NCBI RefSeq assembly: GCF_011174675.1
Contig: NZ_JAANIG010000001.1
Location: forward strand, 124,001-188,000
From: Perlabentimonas gracilis
GTDB taxonomy: Bacteria; Bacteroidota; Bacteroidia; Bacteroidales; Tenuifilaceae
Direction: 5' to 3'
DNA length: 64,000 nt
Both the position numbers and the translations under genes were made by a program. Of the stretch, positions 16,788 to 28,768 are shown one piece after another. Position 1 is the first letter of the stretch; each line of letters starts with the position of its first letter. The notes under the pieces are model-generated. The model was given only the letters and a program-made list of their open reading frames with translations. It ran no database searches and was not told the DNA's origin.

Positions 16788-19700
16788 ATGCCAAATAAAA
16801 TGGTTATTCTCTTTGGAGGCAAATCCCAACAGGTAATTGCAGTAGGTTCATCGGTTCAACTATCCAGCATCGAGATCGAAAAACTAGAATGGCTCTTTAG
16901 CGGAGCAAAATTGATTAATCAACCAAGGCTTGAGGGTTACTTTGTGGGACCAAGGCGTGAAATGATTACCCCATGGAGCACTAACGCCGTTGAGATTACC
17001 CAAAATATGGGCATTGAGGGCATACTCCGTATTGAAGAATTTTTTGCTGTTGATGGGGAAAACGCTGATTTCGACCCTATGCTCCAAGTACTTTACACGG
17101 AGTTGAATCAGAATATCTTCACCATTGAAAAACAGCCCGACCCCATAATTTACATTGACGATGTGGCTGCATACAATCAGCAGGAGGGGCTTGCCCTTAG
17201 CGACGATGAGGTGGAGTACCTCAACAGCCTTAGCCAAAAACTTGGTCGCAAGCTAACCGATAGCGAGGTATTTGGTTTCTCCCAAGTTAATTCGGAGCAT
17301 TGTAGGCATAAAATATTCAACGGCACCTTTATTATTGATGGTCAGGAGAAGCCCAGCACCCTTTTCCAGCTAATCAAAAAAACATCCAAAGAGAATCCAA
17401 ACTTTCTAGTTTCAGCTTATAAAGATAATGTGGCTTTTATCTCGGGACCATATGCAGTTCAATTTGCCCCTCTAACCCAGAATAAGCCCGATTTTTTCAC
17501 CGAGAAGGAATTTCAATCCACCATATCGCTAAAGGCCGAAACGCACAATTTCCCCACCACAGTTGAGCCATTCAACGGTGCAGCAACGGGTACTGGTGGC
17601 GAAATTCGCGACCGATTGGCTGGTGGAAAGGGGTCGTTACCCCTAGCTGGAACAGCAGTTTATATGACTGCCTACCCTCGCCTAAAAGGGGGAAGAGAAT
17701 GGGAGAAGAATATTGCCGAGCGTCCCTGGCTTTACCAAACACCAAGGCAAATTCTGGTTAAGGCATCAAATGGTGCAAGCGACTTTGGCAACAAGTTTGG
17801 CCAACCTCTAATCTGCGGTTCACTGCTTACCTTTGAGCATACCGAGAATGGCAAAACAATGGCGTTCGACAAGGTAATTATGCTTGCTGGAGGCATTGGC
17901 TTTGGCAAGAGCGAGCATAGCCAAAAGGACACCCCAGCCCAAGGCGACAAGGTGGTAGTACTAGGTGGCGATAACTACCGCATTGGAATGGGAGGCGGAG
18001 CAGTGTCGAGCGTTGCTACTGGAGAGTTTGCCAATGCCATTGAGCTGAATGCGGTGCAGCGGTCAAACCCAGAGATGCAAAAGCGTGCCATGAACGCCAT
18101 CAGGGCAATGGTGGAGAGCGATAGCAACCCAATTATATCTGTCCACGACCACGGAGCAGGAGGGCACCTAAACTGCCTCTCAGAGCTGGTAGAGGCAAAG
18201 GGCGGAACCATTCACTTGGATAAATTACCCATTGGCGACCCCACCTTGTCGGCTAAGGAGATAGTGGGCAACGAGTCGCAGGAGCGTATGGGGCTGGTTT
18301 TAAGGGATGAGGATATTGAAGGCTTGAAGAAAGTGGCCGAGCGCGAACGCTCCCCCATATACGTGGTGGGCGAAACCACTGACGATATGCATCTGAGGTT
18401 TGAGGATAGTAAGGGCAATGCACCCATTGACCTACAGCTAGTTGATATGTTTGGCAACGCACCCCGTACCATAATGGAGGATAGCAATTTGAATGAGAAG
18501 TTCGAACCAGTAAAGTACGATACCAATAGAATACAGGAATACATTGAGCAGGTGCTTCAACTTGAGGCCGTGGCTTGCAAGGACTGGCTTACCAACAAGG
18601 TTGACCGCTCCGTTACTGGTCGCATTGCCAAGCAGCAGTGCGCTGGCGAAATTCAGCTACCGCTGAACAACTGCGGGGTAACGGCCATCGACTACCGAGG
18701 CAAGGAGGGAGTGGCAACTTCAATTGGTCACGCCCCAGCAGCTGCGCTAATTAACCCCGAGGCAGGCTCGGTGCTTGCGGTTGCCGAGGCGCTAACAAAT
18801 TTGGTTTGGGCACCTCTTACCCACGGGCTTAAGGGTGTGAGCCTAAGCGCCAACTGGATGTGGCCCTGCAAAAATGCAGGAGAGGATGCTCGTTTATACG
18901 CTGCCGTTGAAGCACTTAGCAACTTCTGCTGTGCGCTGGGTGTTAACGTTCCCACTGGAAAAGACTCCCTGTCCATGACCCAAAAGTACAAGGATGGGCA
19001 AAAGGTTTTCTCACCGGGAACGGTTATAGTTAGCTCAGTTGCCGAAGTATCGGATGTGCGCAAGGTGGTTGAGCCAGTGATGGTTAAAAATGTGGCTTAT
19101 CCAATCCTGTACATCAATCTATCAAAAGATGAGCATAAGTTGGGTGGCAGTAGCTTTGCCCAAACGCAGAATAATTTGGGCGACGATGCCCCAACCGTTA
19201 CCGATGTTGAATACTTTGCCAAGGCATTCGGCGCAATTCAGGAGCTGATTGACAAGGGTTACATACTTGCAGGACACGATGTGTCTGCAGGTGGTTTAGC
19301 CACAGCCCTACTTGAGATGTGCTTTGCAAACAACTCGTGGGGAATTGAGGCCAACCTAACCGAGCTAACCAAAAAGGCCGACCTGGTGAAGGTTCTATTC
19401 AGCGAGAACCCCAGCGTTCTAATTCAGGTTGCTGTGGTTGATAAAGTAACCGCTATTCTTGCAAAGCACGGTATTGAATTTGCTCAAATTGCCAAACCCA
19501 CACCAGAGCGGAAAGCAAGCATTATTGCCAACGGTGATACTGTATCACTAAGCATAGATGAGCTTCGCCATCTATGGTACAGAACATCGTATTTACTAGA
19601 CCAAGACCAGAGCGGAAAGCAATTGGCTCAGGCACGTTACAGCAACTTTAGCCAGCAGGTGCTGAACTATAGCTTTAATAATGACTTTAAAGGCACGCTC

Positions 19701-20495
19701 GAATCGTATGGGTTAACAGCTACACCACCCGCAGGGAAGCGCAAGGCCAAGGGAGCCATTATACGCGAGAAGGGTGTTAATGGCGACCGCGAGATGGCAT
19801 ACTCCATGTTCCTTGCTGGGTTCGATGTGAAGGATGTGCATATGACCGACCTGATAAACGGCCGTGAAAACCTTGAGGAGATTGATTTTATTGTATTTGT
19901 GGGCGGGTTCTCAAACTCCGATGTGCTTGGCTCAGCCAAGGGATGGGCAGGCGCATTCCTATACAACGATAAGGCGCGCACAGCGCTAGATAACTTCTAC
20001 AAACGTGACAATACGCTAAGCCTTGGGATTTGCAATGGATGCCAGCTAATGGTTGAGCTAAATCTGGTTTATCCCGAGCATAGCCAGCGGCCAAAAATGC
20101 TTCATAACGATAGCCATAAGTTCGAGTCGGGATTTGTGAATGTGGAGATACAGCCAAACCATTCGGTTATGCTCCAGTCGCTCCAAGGAACACGCCTTGG
20201 CGTGTGGATTGCCCACGGCGAGGGTAAATACCATCTACCCCTAAGTAAGGAGCAGTACCATATTGCGGGTGTTTATGGTTACGAGCACTATCCAGCCAAC
20301 CCCAATGGCAGCGATTACAATGCGGCAGCAATATGCTCACACAATGGTCGCCACCTTGCCATGATGCCCCACCTCGAAAGGGCAATTTTTCCATGGCAGT
20401 GGGCGCACTACCCCGAAAATCGAAAGAGCGATGTGGTTACTCCTTGGCTCGAGGCATTTGTGAATGCAAGGAAATGGATTGAAGAGAGGAAGTGA
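16788..20495 (+). CDS. purL: Phosphoribosylformylglycinamidine synthase (long, PurLQ fusion type)
   Basis: It makes FGAM from FGAR, ATP and glutamine in purine synthesis. At 1235 residues it is the single-chain form. An N-terminal PurS-like domain leads, then two AIRS-type synthase halves (GFSQVNSEHCRHKIF at about 162-176, KAETHNFPT, and later the second half with GKDSLSMT). A C-terminal class I glutamine amidotransferase domain follows, with nucleophile Cys1082 in GICNGCQ and late HGEGKYH. It appears to be a single-gene transcript. purB, another purine gene, is 17 kb downstream and not linked. Confidence 0.97.
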   Translation: MPNKMVILFGGKSQQVIAVGSSVQLSSIEIEKLEWLFSGAKLINQPRLEGYFVGPRREMITPWSTNAVEITQNMGIEGILRIEEFFAVDGENADFDPMLQVLYTELNQNIFTIEKQPDPIIYIDDVAAYNQQEGLALSDDEVEYLNSLSQKLGRKLTDSEVFGFSQVNSEHCRHKIFNGTFIIDGQEKPSTLFQLIKKTSKENPNFLVSAYKDNVAFISGPYAVQFAPLTQNKPDFFTEKEFQSTISLKAETHNFPTTVEPFNGAATGTGGEIRDRLAGGKGSLPLAGTAVYMTAYPRLKGGREWEKNIAERPWLYQTPRQILVKASNGASDFGNKFGQPLICGSLLTFEHTENGKTMAFDKVIMLAGGIGFGKSEHSQKDTPAQGDKVVVLGGDNYRIGMGGGAVSSVATGEFANAIELNAVQRSNPEMQKRAMNAIRAMVESDSNPIISVHDHGAGGHLNCLSELVEAKGGTIHLDKLPIGDPTLSAKEIVGNESQERMGLVLRDEDIEGLKKVAERERSPIYVVGETTDDMHLRFEDSKGNAPIDLQLVDMFGNAPRTIMEDSNLNEKFEPVKYDTNRIQEYIEQVLQLEAVACKDWLTNKVDRSVTGRIAKQQCAGEIQLPLNNCGVTAIDYRGKEGVATSIGHAPAAALINPEAGSVLAVAEALTNLVWAPLTHGLKGVSLSANWMWPCKNAGEDARLYAAVEALSNFCCALGVNVPTGKDSLSMTQKYKDGQKVFSPGTVIVSSVAEVSDVRKVVEPVMVKNVAYPILYINLSKDEHKLGGSSFAQTQNNLGDDAPTVTDVEYFAKAFGAIQELIDKGYILAGHDVSAGGLATALLEMCFANNSWGIEANLTELTKKADLVKVLFSENPSVLIQVAVVDKVTAILAKHGIEFAQIAKPTPERKASIIANGDTVSLSIDELRHLWYRTSYLLDQDQSGKQLAQARYSNFSQQVLNYSFNNDFKGTLESYGLTATPPAGKRKAKGAIIREKGVNGDREMAYSMFLAGFDVKDVHMTDLINGRENLEEIDFIVFVGGFSNSDVLGSAKGWAGAFLYNDKARTALDNFYKRDNTLSLGICNGCQLMVELNLVYPEHSQRPKMLHNDSHKFESGFVNVEIQPNHSVMLQSLQGTRLGVWIAHGEGKYHLPLSKEQYHIAGVYGYEHYPANPNGSDYNAAAICSHNGRHLAMMPHLERAIFPWQWAHYPENRKSDVVTPWLEAFVNARKWIEERK

Positions 20496-20777
20496 GGGTG
20501 TTGATAAGTTTAAAAGTTGTTAAGTTTTATTCAATTAGTTTACAAACTCAAAGACAGTCCAAACAGAATCAACCCTCTACAGAAATAGCGTTAGGGCTTA
20601 CTTGATATTGTTTGTAGCATGATGTTTCCGAAGAGTTACTTCGGTCTTCCGTCTTAGGAAACAACAGTATTATTGATGTCGAAAGTTCCATAATTAAACT
20701 ATCAAACTAAATTTAAACAGTTTCTTAGTATATAGGTAAAAGTCTTTTTGTGTTATGCTCATTGGCATAAGTACATC
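20496..20777. other. Non-coding region upstream of the thiamine operon
   Basis: No gene is seen. A stem-loop at 20624-20662 has the inner pair CCGAAG (20628-20633)/CTTCGG (20639-20644) and outer GTTTCC/GGAAAC. It has no T-tract directly after, so I do not call it a purL terminator. Confidence 0.5.
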
Positions 20778-20804
20778 TTGCTTGTAAATTTTTTCCTACC
20801 TTTG
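20778..20804 (+). promoter_or_regulatory. Predicted promoter of the thi operon
   Basis: The -7 element TACCTTTG (20797-20804) fits TAnnTTTG, with a TTG at 20778-20780, 16 nt upstream (shorter than the ideal 19). The riboswitch starts within a few bases of the expected transcription start. Confidence 0.55.
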
Positions 20805-20807
20805 CCC

Positions 20808-20892
20808 ACGTATGGGGGGTGCCCTTTTTTTGGGCTGAGATTATACCCTTTGAACCTGATGTAGTTAGTACTGCCGAAGGAACATATACCTG
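20808..20892 (+). promoter_or_regulatory. TPP riboswitch (THI element)
   Basis: The conserved core is present: GGGGTGCCC with GGGCTGAGA (CTGAGA at 20835-20840), then ACCCTTTGAACCTGAT (20845-20860) and GCCGAAGGAA (20873-20882). These are the thiamine-pyrophosphate-binding sequences of the THI element. The variable stem-loop between GCCC and GGGC is short. It lies 54 bp before thiS, so TPP should repress the operon. Whether it works by termination or by hiding the ribosome site is not clear, since I see no strong terminator before thiS. Confidence 0.95.
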
Positions 20893-20945
20893 CCTCAACC
20901 CTACAGCATCTCCCTACAATTTTTTAATCTTTTAAAAGATAATGT

Positions 20946-21149
20946 ATGGAGATACTAATCAATGACAAGCCTTATACCGTTAACGAGCACACCTCGCTCA
21001 GCTTAGCCCTTGAACTGATTGATATTAAGAATCAGTCGGGCATAGCCGTAGCCGTTAACAACCGGGTAATCCCCAAGGCTCACTGGCCTGGCCACACACT
21101 TAGCCCCAACGATAAGATCCTTGTAATTAGAGTTGCACAGGGGGGCTAG
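20946..21149 (+). CDS. thiS: Sulfur carrier protein ThiS
   Basis: A 67-residue ubiquitin-like protein ending in the required Gly-Gly (VAQGG). After C-terminal activation to a thiocarboxylate it gives sulfur to ThiG for the thiazole ring. The N-terminus MEILINDKPYTV and the NNRVIPKAHW segment are typical. First gene after the riboswitch. The adenylating partner ThiF is not in the operon. Confidence 0.93.
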   Translation: MEILINDKPYTVNEHTSLSLALELIDIKNQSGIAVAVNNRVIPKAHWPGHTLSPNDKILVIRVAQGG

Positions 21150-21203
21150 AGGGTGCTGACCATTAGAGAATGAGCAAACATACCGAGTAATCAAATCTTA
21201 TAA

Positions 21204-23015
<1,812 letters not shown>

Positions 23016-23019
23016 GCTA

Positions 23020-23619
23020 ATGAAGCTGGCGCTAATTACTCATCCCAACTCTTTTAGGTTCGAAGAGAAGATTGTTCAATCCCTTTTTGAAAATGGGTTG
23101 GAGTTGCTTCATATTCGCAAACCCGAGTGGGAGCCAGCAAAAATTGCAGAACTTGTACGTCAAATACCTGTACAGTTCAGGGAAAGGGTAACGTTGCATA
23201 GCCACTACTTTTTGGCCAACGATTTGGGTGTGGGTGGTATCCACATAACCAATACGGCAAAAGGGAAGAGGTACGAAGAAAGGTACAAGCATCTGAGAGT
23301 AAGCGTATCAACCCATAGCGTTGAGGAGGCAATTGGGCTAAGCTCAGCCTACGAGTATGCCTTTATTAGCCCAGTTTTTAGCAGTATATCAAAGAATGGG
23401 TATAATTCAGCTTTTGCCGATAACCAGCTTGCAGAGGCAAACAAATATTCGAAGGTGCCACTTTTTGCTCTTGGAGGTGTTGACATAGCTACAGCTCCAA
23501 ATGCCAAAGGAATGAATTTTAAAGGTATTGCTGTACTTGGTGCGCTATGGAATAGAGAACCCCAGAATATTGTTAGTCATTTTATCAACCTAAAACAAAT
23601 TGCCGATGACCTCCTTTAA
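23020..23619 (+). CDS. ThiE/TenI-family protein (divergent paralogue)
   Basis: A 199-residue TIM barrel related to thiamine phosphate synthase. It keeps the strand order (LELLHIRKPEW, LGVGGIHITN, EYAFISPVFSS, VPLFALGGVD). It lacks the VND and GQED-like phosphate/HMP contacts that the second copy at 24.4 kb retains. A TenI-like role (thiazole tautomerase) is therefore more plausible than true ThiE activity. Similar second copies occur in Bacteroidota thi operons. Its stop overlaps thiD by 14 bp. Confidence 0.72.
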   Translation: MKLALITHPNSFRFEEKIVQSLFENGLELLHIRKPEWEPAKIAELVRQIPVQFRERVTLHSHYFLANDLGVGGIHITNTAKGKRYEERYKHLRVSVSTHSVEEAIGLSSAYEYAFISPVFSSISKNGYNSAFADNQLAEANKYSKVPLFALGGVDIATAPNAKGMNFKGIAVLGALWNREPQNIVSHFINLKQIADDLL

Positions 23620-24373
23620 ACCCATAGTGCTCTGCATTTCGGGGTTCGACCCCTGCGGTGGGGCCGGAATACTCGCCGATTGCAAAACCATTGAGCAGCT
23701 AGGGGGTTACTGCATGGGTGTGGTTTCGGCCAATACCATACAAACCGAGAGCGCATTTATGGCAAACTGCTGGACAGATAGCCACTTTTTGCTAAGGCAG
23801 CTCGATGCTATTGTTGGAAGATATCCCATTTCTGCTTGCAAAATTGGGATTATTCAGTCGGTTGAGCTGCTTACCCTTATTGCTGAACGCCTTGCTGAGC
23901 AGGATTGTAACATCCCCATTGTATGGGACCCAGTGCTATCGGCAAGCGCAGGGTTTGCTCTTCACCAGCAAAGCAGGCTTAGGGCTACGGATATCCTTCC
24001 CAAAATTACCTGCATCACCCCCAATTTGCCAGAGGCACAGGCTCTTTTCGGCAATACCAGTTATGCAGATATTTCCGTTTCTACTGGCTGTGCTGTTCTG
24101 CTGAAGGGTGGGCATAGCAATGCCAGTGAGGTTACAGACACTTTATACTTTGGCAATGAGGTTCATCGGTTTACTCAACCCCGTTCCAAGTTCCAGAAGC
24201 ACGGAACGGGCTGCGTGGTTTCGTCGGCCATTGCAGTGTCTTTGGCACTTGGCCAACCGCTGCCCAACGCCTGCAAGCAGGCGCAACAGTACGTAAGCGG
24301 CTATATCAACTCACACAATAGCCTTCTGGGCTTCCACAGTAACTATATCAGCAGAAATTTTAATTACGATTAG
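23606..24373 (+). CDS. thiD: Hydroxymethylpyrimidine (phosphate) kinase ThiD
   Basis: It phosphorylates HMP-P to HMP-PP, the pyrimidine donor. The ribokinase fold shows ISGFDPCGGAGILAD at the N-terminus, the WDPVLSASAG strand, VLLKGGH, and the anion-hole/catalytic GTGC near residue 203. The ATG at 23606 is preferred over a TTG two codons earlier because alignment begins at SFKPIVLCISG. It overlaps the previous gene. Confidence 0.93.
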   Translation: MTSFKPIVLCISGFDPCGGAGILADCKTIEQLGGYCMGVVSANTIQTESAFMANCWTDSHFLLRQLDAIVGRYPISACKIGIIQSVELLTLIAERLAEQDCNIPIVWDPVLSASAGFALHQQSRLRATDILPKITCITPNLPEAQALFGNTSYADISVSTGCAVLLKGGHSNASEVTDTLYFGNEVHRFTQPRSKFQKHGTGCVVSSAIAVSLALGQPLPNACKQAQQYVSGYINSHNSLLGFHSNYISRNFNYD

Positions 24374-24378
24374 GTGCA

Positions 24379-25017
24379 ATGAACAACATATCAAAACTAC
24401 ATTTTATAACAAATCAATGGAGCCAAACACCTATTTTTAATCAGGTTGAACGCTACATTAAGGGTGGTGGCAATTGGGTGCAGCTCAGGTTAAAGGGTTT
24501 TACTAAGGATGAGATGATTGAAGTAGGCAGACCAATATCATCCCTATGTAGGGAAAGCAACGTTAGGTTTATTGTGAACGACTGCGTTGAGGTAGCAGCC
24601 GAACTCAATGCTTGTGGGGTACATCTGGGCCGCGAGGATATGCTACCTGTTGAGGTCCGAAGAATACTTGGCCCTCACAAAATAATTGGTGCAACCGCCA
24701 ACAATCTTGCTGAACTAGAGCATGCAATTGCTCAGCCCATCAACTACGTTGGGTATGGGCCATATCGATTTACAAAAACCAAGGAGAAACTTAGTGCTCC
24801 CATAGGGATTGATGGGTATAGAGAGGCCGTTAGCTTCATGGGTAGCAAGGATTGCCATATCCCAATAATTGCCATAGGTGGCATAGAGGTTAACGATATT
24901 GAGAGCATTTTAGGCATTGGGGTTTACGGAGTTGCCTTATCGGGCAACATATGTAATTCCGAGAATATAATTGAAGCAACAGAAAAATTACTACAAACCA
25001 TTCAAAATATCCAATAG
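24379..25017 (+). CDS. thiE: Thiamine phosphate synthase ThiE
   Basis: It joins HMP-PP to thiazole phosphate, giving thiamine phosphate. The 212 residues carry the expected contacts: VQLRLK (about 33-38), [19 protein letters not shown] and [19 protein letters not shown] and the glycine-rich AIGGI follow. This is the better candidate of the two family members in the operon for the coupling step. It stops 2 bp before thiG. Confidence 0.9.
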   Translation: MNNISKLHFITNQWSQTPIFNQVERYIKGGGNWVQLRLKGFTKDEMIEVGRPISSLCRESNVRFIVNDCVEVAAELNACGVHLGREDMLPVEVRRILGPHKIIGATANNLAELEHAIAQPINYVGYGPYRFTKTKEKLSAPIGIDGYREAVSFMGSKDCHIPIIAIGGIEVNDIESILGIGVYGVALSGNICNSENIIEATEKLLQTIQNIQ

Positions 25018-25019
25018 CT

Positions 25020-25790
25020 ATGCTAACCATTGGAAACGTAACTTTTAAATCGAGACTATTCACCGGAACGGGGAAGTTCCCATCCAACGAAACCATGAGC
25101 TTGTCCATAAGGGAGTCGGGCTCGGAGCTGGTAACTCTTGCGCTTAAACGCATCGACACCAACAACCCCAACGACGACATGCTCAAGCATTTGAGGATTC
25201 CCGGTGTACACCTACTACCCAACACCTCAGGGGTTCGCAATGCCAAGGAGGCAGTTTTTGCTGCTCAGCTTGCCCGCGAGGCCCTGGAAACTAACTTTAT
25301 TAAGGTTGAGATTCATCCAGATCCCCGCTACCTGCTGCCCGACGGGGAAGAGACTCTTAAGGCAACCTACGAGCTTGCAAAGCAAGGCTTTATTGTTTTG
25401 CCCTACATTGCTGCCGACCCCGTGCTTTGCAAAAAGTTGGAGGATGCTGGAACAGCAGCGGTTATGCCACTTGGTTCGCCCATAGGGAGCAACCGTGGGA
25501 TACTTACCCGCGATTTTATAAAGATAATTGTTGAGCAAAGCAACGTGCCTGTGATTGTTGACGCTGGCATTGGTGCTCCCTCGCACGCTGCCGAGGCAAT
25601 GGAGATGGGGGTTGATGCCGTGCTGGTTAACACCGCCATTGCCGTGGCGGGTAACCCTATTGAAATGGCGCGTGCCTTTAGGTTGGCCGTGGAGGCTGGA
25701 CGTATGGCCTTTGAAGCAAAACTGGGAAGGCAATCGGTTGAGGCCCACGCCAGCAGCCCACTAACCAAATTCCTCGACGAGAAATTATAG
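25020..25790 (+). CDS. thiG: Thiazole synthase ThiG
   Basis: ThiG forms the thiazole ring from 1-deoxy-D-xylulose 5-phosphate, dehydroglycine and ThiS thiocarboxylate. The 256 residues start with [12 protein letters not shown]. The Schiff-base lysine is expected at Lys95 in NFIKVEI, and the phosphate loops PLGSPIGSN and [11 protein letters not shown] are intact. Tight spacing to thiE and thiH indicates one transcript. Confidence 0.96.
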   Translation: MLTIGNVTFKSRLFTGTGKFPSNETMSLSIRESGSELVTLALKRIDTNNPNDDMLKHLRIPGVHLLPNTSGVRNAKEAVFAAQLAREALETNFIKVEIHPDPRYLLPDGEETLKATYELAKQGFIVLPYIAADPVLCKKLEDAGTAAVMPLGSPIGSNRGILTRDFIKIIVEQSNVPVIVDAGIGAPSHAAEAMEMGVDAVLVNTAIAVAGNPIEMARAFRLAVEAGRMAFEAKLGRQSVEAHASSPLTKFLDEKL

Positions 25791-25796
25791 CCAATT

Positions 25797-26909
25797 ATGC
25801 CATTTATTGATACCATAGAGAAAGTGGATTGGGATAGCGTAACCCATGATATATATAGCCGTACACCCTCCGATGTAGAACGTGCCCTGTGCAATGCGGG
25901 GAGTGGAAACATTCAGGATTTTATGGCGCTTGTATCACCAGCAGCCGCTCCTTACCTTGAGCAAATGGCTCAGCTGAGCCACGGGCTTACCCAGAAACGA
26001 TTCGGGAAAACTATGCAGCTATATATCCCCTTATATCTTTCCAATGCCTGCTGCAATAGTTGTGCTTACTGCGGTTTTAGCCATAAAAACCAACTTAAGC
26101 GACGCACCCTTTCGTTTGACCAGATACTGGAGGAGGCCCATGCCATTAAAAGAACTGGGTTTGAGCACTTGCTGCTGGTAACAGGCGAGTATCCCAAGGA
26201 GGCTGGCTTTGAGTATCTGCTAAAAGCGGTGGAGCTGCTGCGCCCACATTTTAGCCAAATATCCATTGAAGTGCAACCTATGGGAGCCCAAGAGTATGCT
26301 GCGCTATCGGCCAATGGGTTGAATACGGTTTACGTGTACCAGGAAACGTACAACAGAGAAACCTACCCAACCTATCATCCCACGGGGCCAAAGGGCGATT
26401 ATGCCTACAGGCTCGAAACCCCCGAGAGAATTGGTAAAGCACAGGTACACAGGGTGGGGCTTGGCGTACTTCTTGGGCTGGAGGACTGGCGTGTTGATAG
26501 CACCTACCTTGCAATGCACCTTAGGTACTTACAAAAAAACTATTGGAAAACTAAATACTCGGTAGCTTTCCCGAGGTTGCGCCCGCATACTGGTAACTTT
26601 CAACCAAATTTTCCCGTGAGCGATAGGGAGCTAATTCAGCTAATTACCGCCTACCGCATTTTTGACGAGAATGTGGAGTTAGCCCTCTCTACCCGTGAAT
26701 CGGTAAGGTTCAGGAATAATGCCTACAAGCTGGGCATAACCTCCATGAGCGCAGGCTCAAAAACCGAACCCGGTGGCTATGCCAATGAGCGAAAAGATTT
26801 GGAGCAGTTTCACATATCCGATGGCAGAACCCCACAAGAAGTGGCCGATTATCTGAGAAACGATGGCTACGAGCCTGTTTGGAAAGATTGGGATAAGGTT
26901 CTGCAATAG
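25797..26909 (+). CDS. thiH: 2-iminoacetate synthase ThiH (radical SAM)
   Basis: ThiH splits tyrosine to give dehydroglycine for ThiG, the anaerobic route that replaces the glycine oxidase ThiO. The radical SAM motif CxxxCxxC is at Cys85, Cys89, Cys92 in NACCNSCAYCGF. The ThiH-specific VYQETYNRETYPTYHPTGPKG segment (split here for length) follows the barrel core. The 370-residue length is normal. It is the last gene of the operon, with a terminator 17 bp after the stop. Confidence 0.96.
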   Translation: MPFIDTIEKVDWDSVTHDIYSRTPSDVERALCNAGSGNIQDFMALVSPAAAPYLEQMAQLSHGLTQKRFGKTMQLYIPLYLSNACCNSCAYCGFSHKNQLKRRTLSFDQILEEAHAIKRTGFEHLLLVTGEYPKEAGFEYLLKAVELLRPHFSQISIEVQPMGAQEYAALSANGLNTVYVYQETYNRETYPTYHPTGPKGDYAYRLETPERIGKAQVHRVGLGVLLGLEDWRVDSTYLAMHLRYLQKNYWKTKYSVAFPRLRPHTGNFQPNFPVSDRELIQLITAYRIFDENVELALSTRESVRFRNNAYKLGITSMSAGSKTEPGGYANERKDLEQFHISDGRTPQEVADYLRNDGYEPVWKDWDKVLQ

Positions 26910-26925
26910 CCAAGTGTTTATATAC

Positions 26926-26963
26926 AAAGACGCTAGGGCATTTTGCGTCCTAGCGTCTTTTGC
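26926..26963 (+). terminator. Intrinsic terminator of the thi operon
   Basis: A perfect 12-bp stem (AAAGACGCTAGG at 26926-26937 with CCTAGCGTCTTT at 26949-26960) has an 11-nt loop and ends in TTTTG. It also sits 13 bp beyond the end of the convergent gene and may serve both directions. Confidence 0.85.
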
Positions 26964-26975
26964 GTTTAGGTGGGT

Positions 26976-28664
26976 TTACATCAAATCGAACCTCACATTC
27001 TGCAACCTGCCAAGCTCCGGCATTACAAATCCGTTTACCTTACCTTCCTTATTGCGGGTAAACTCAAGAATACCAAATATGCTGTTATGGAACCTATCGC
27101 CACTAACGTGCTTAAGCTCCATCCTATCAACTCTAAAGTATTTCATAAAAGTTGAAGGGGTTTGAACGTAAAGCGTTCCATTCTCAAAGGTTACAGGGTA
27201 CTCTATGTTCAAATCGCTTTGGATGTAGTGTCCAGCAAATAGCATAATATCATCCTCTCCCAAAGCAATTCTTTCGCCAACTCTTGTGCCATTATGTGAG
27301 TTTTTCCGCTGATGCCAAACCATTTGGTTAACCTTATTGTCTTCGGTTTTTACAAAAGTGCATTGAGCATTAAATGCCTTTAGGAAAAAGTTGTAATCGT
27401 CCTCGGCAAATAGTTGAAATTTATCATCATCAGGCAAAACAAGCCAGAATGTATCCTGCTCAACCTTAAAGGTTAACTCCATACCATCGGCTAGCTCGTA
27501 GGTGCCTGCAAACTGCTTCGCCTTTTCAACGTTCAGGGCCACCTCAATTCGGGGTTTAGCTGGCTTTTCCTCGATTTTATTGGAAAGCACTATGTCGGCA
27601 ATTCCATTAACAATGCCCCAAGCATTAATGTTCTCGTTGTTAAAATGTGCAGTAATTACCAGGTTGTCATTAGGGAAAATCATTAAGTAATTTCTGAAGC
27701 CAGGAACCCCTCCCTGATGCATAACGAGCTTAATGCCTTTGTGCTCTCTAACAAAGAAACCGTATGTGTATGATATACTGTCGCCGTTATCAAGCGTGTT
27801 GTATTTACTAAAGATTCGGTTAATCATCTCAGCATTCCCAACTTTTGGCGAAAGGAAGTTCTGTCCCCATTTAATCATATCGCTTAAGTTTGCCCAAACA
27901 TTTCCGCTACCGTAGCTATAGTCGGTGGTGGAACTAACCTTTACGGGTTTCCCCTCAACTATCTCGTAGCCAATTGCATCGTTCACCAGCCTTAGATCTG
28001 GGCGGGCGTTTACCAATGCCGTTTCCATACCCAGCGGTTTAAATATCCGTTGATTCATAAAATCGGCAAAGGACATTCCGCTAACCTCTTCAACAATGCT
28101 GGCCAGAAATGAGTAGCCTCCATTGGAGTATACATGCTGCGTGTTTGGTTTGAAGTTTAGCTGCGAATACTGCTTAAGCAGCTTAATTTCATCGTTATGA
28201 CTCCACACCTCGTCGAAGGAACTGCCAATCATTATTCTTAGCCAATCGGTTGAGGCTATGCCACTGGTATGCTGGAGCAAATGTCGTACGGTTATCCTAT
28301 GCTCATAGTCGGGTAAATCTCCTAAGTACGTTCTTATATCCTCATCCAAATCAATTTTCCCTTCTTGCTCCAGCAGCATTATGGCGTAGGCGGTGAACTG
28401 CTTGGCAACCGATGCCAGATCGAACAGGGTGTTCTCATCGATTTTAAGGTTTTGCTCAACGTCCATTATTCCGAAGGAATTCTTATAAATAACTCCACTG
28501 CTCGAAAGTACGGCAATTGCGCCACCGGGAAGGTCTTCGCTTAGCTGAGTAATCATTAGCGAATCAATTTTGCTTTGCAGGTTTTCAACTTGAGCAACAC
28601 CTGAGGTCGCTGAAAAGGCTAACATCATCTTTACTAGTGCGATAGTTAAAATTAGATTTTTCAT
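26976..28664 (-). CDS. Exported beta-lactamase-fold serine hydrolase with C-terminal domain
   Basis: The 562 residues begin with a signal peptide (about 1-24, VAQ). The serine hydrolase domain has SVAK at 85-88, YSN at 179-181 and HQGGVPGFRN as the third motif region. From about residue 370 a second, beta-rich domain of unknown role follows, common in Bacteroidota members of this family. Likely a periplasmic peptidase or esterase. It is the last of three minus-strand genes with the small membrane protein and a lipoprotein paralogue. Confidence 0.8.
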   Translation of the reverse strand: MKNLILTIALVKMMLAFSATSGVAQVENLQSKIDSLMITQLSEDLPGGAIAVLSSSGVIYKNSFGIMDVEQNLKIDENTLFDLASVAKQFTAYAIMLLEQEGKIDLDEDIRTYLGDLPDYEHRITVRHLLQHTSGIASTDWLRIMIGSSFDEVWSHNDEIKLLKQYSQLNFKPNTQHVYSNGGYSFLASIVEEVSGMSFADFMNQRIFKPLGMETALVNARPDLRLVNDAIGYEIVEGKPVKVSSTTDYSYGSGNVWANLSDMIKWGQNFLSPKVGNAEMINRIFSKYNTLDNGDSISYTYGFFVREHKGIKLVMHQGGVPGFRNYLMIFPNDNLVITAHFNNENINAWGIVNGIADIVLSNKIEEKPAKPRIEVALNVEKAKQFAGTYELADGMELTFKVEQDTFWLVLPDDDKFQLFAEDDYNFFLKAFNAQCTFVKTEDNKVNQMVWHQRKNSHNGTRVGERIALGEDDIMLFAGHYIQSDLNIEYPVTFENGTLYVQTPSTFMKYFRVDRMELKHVSGDRFHNSIFGILEFTRNKEGKVNGFVMPELGRLQNVRFDLM

Positions 28665-28768
28665 TGTGTAAGGTTTAATGATTGACTAAAAAGTGTAATT
28701 GTTTATCATTCAATTAATAATATTCAGCTATACCAGCTCATTTTTGCTTGTTTGTAATTGCTGCCATT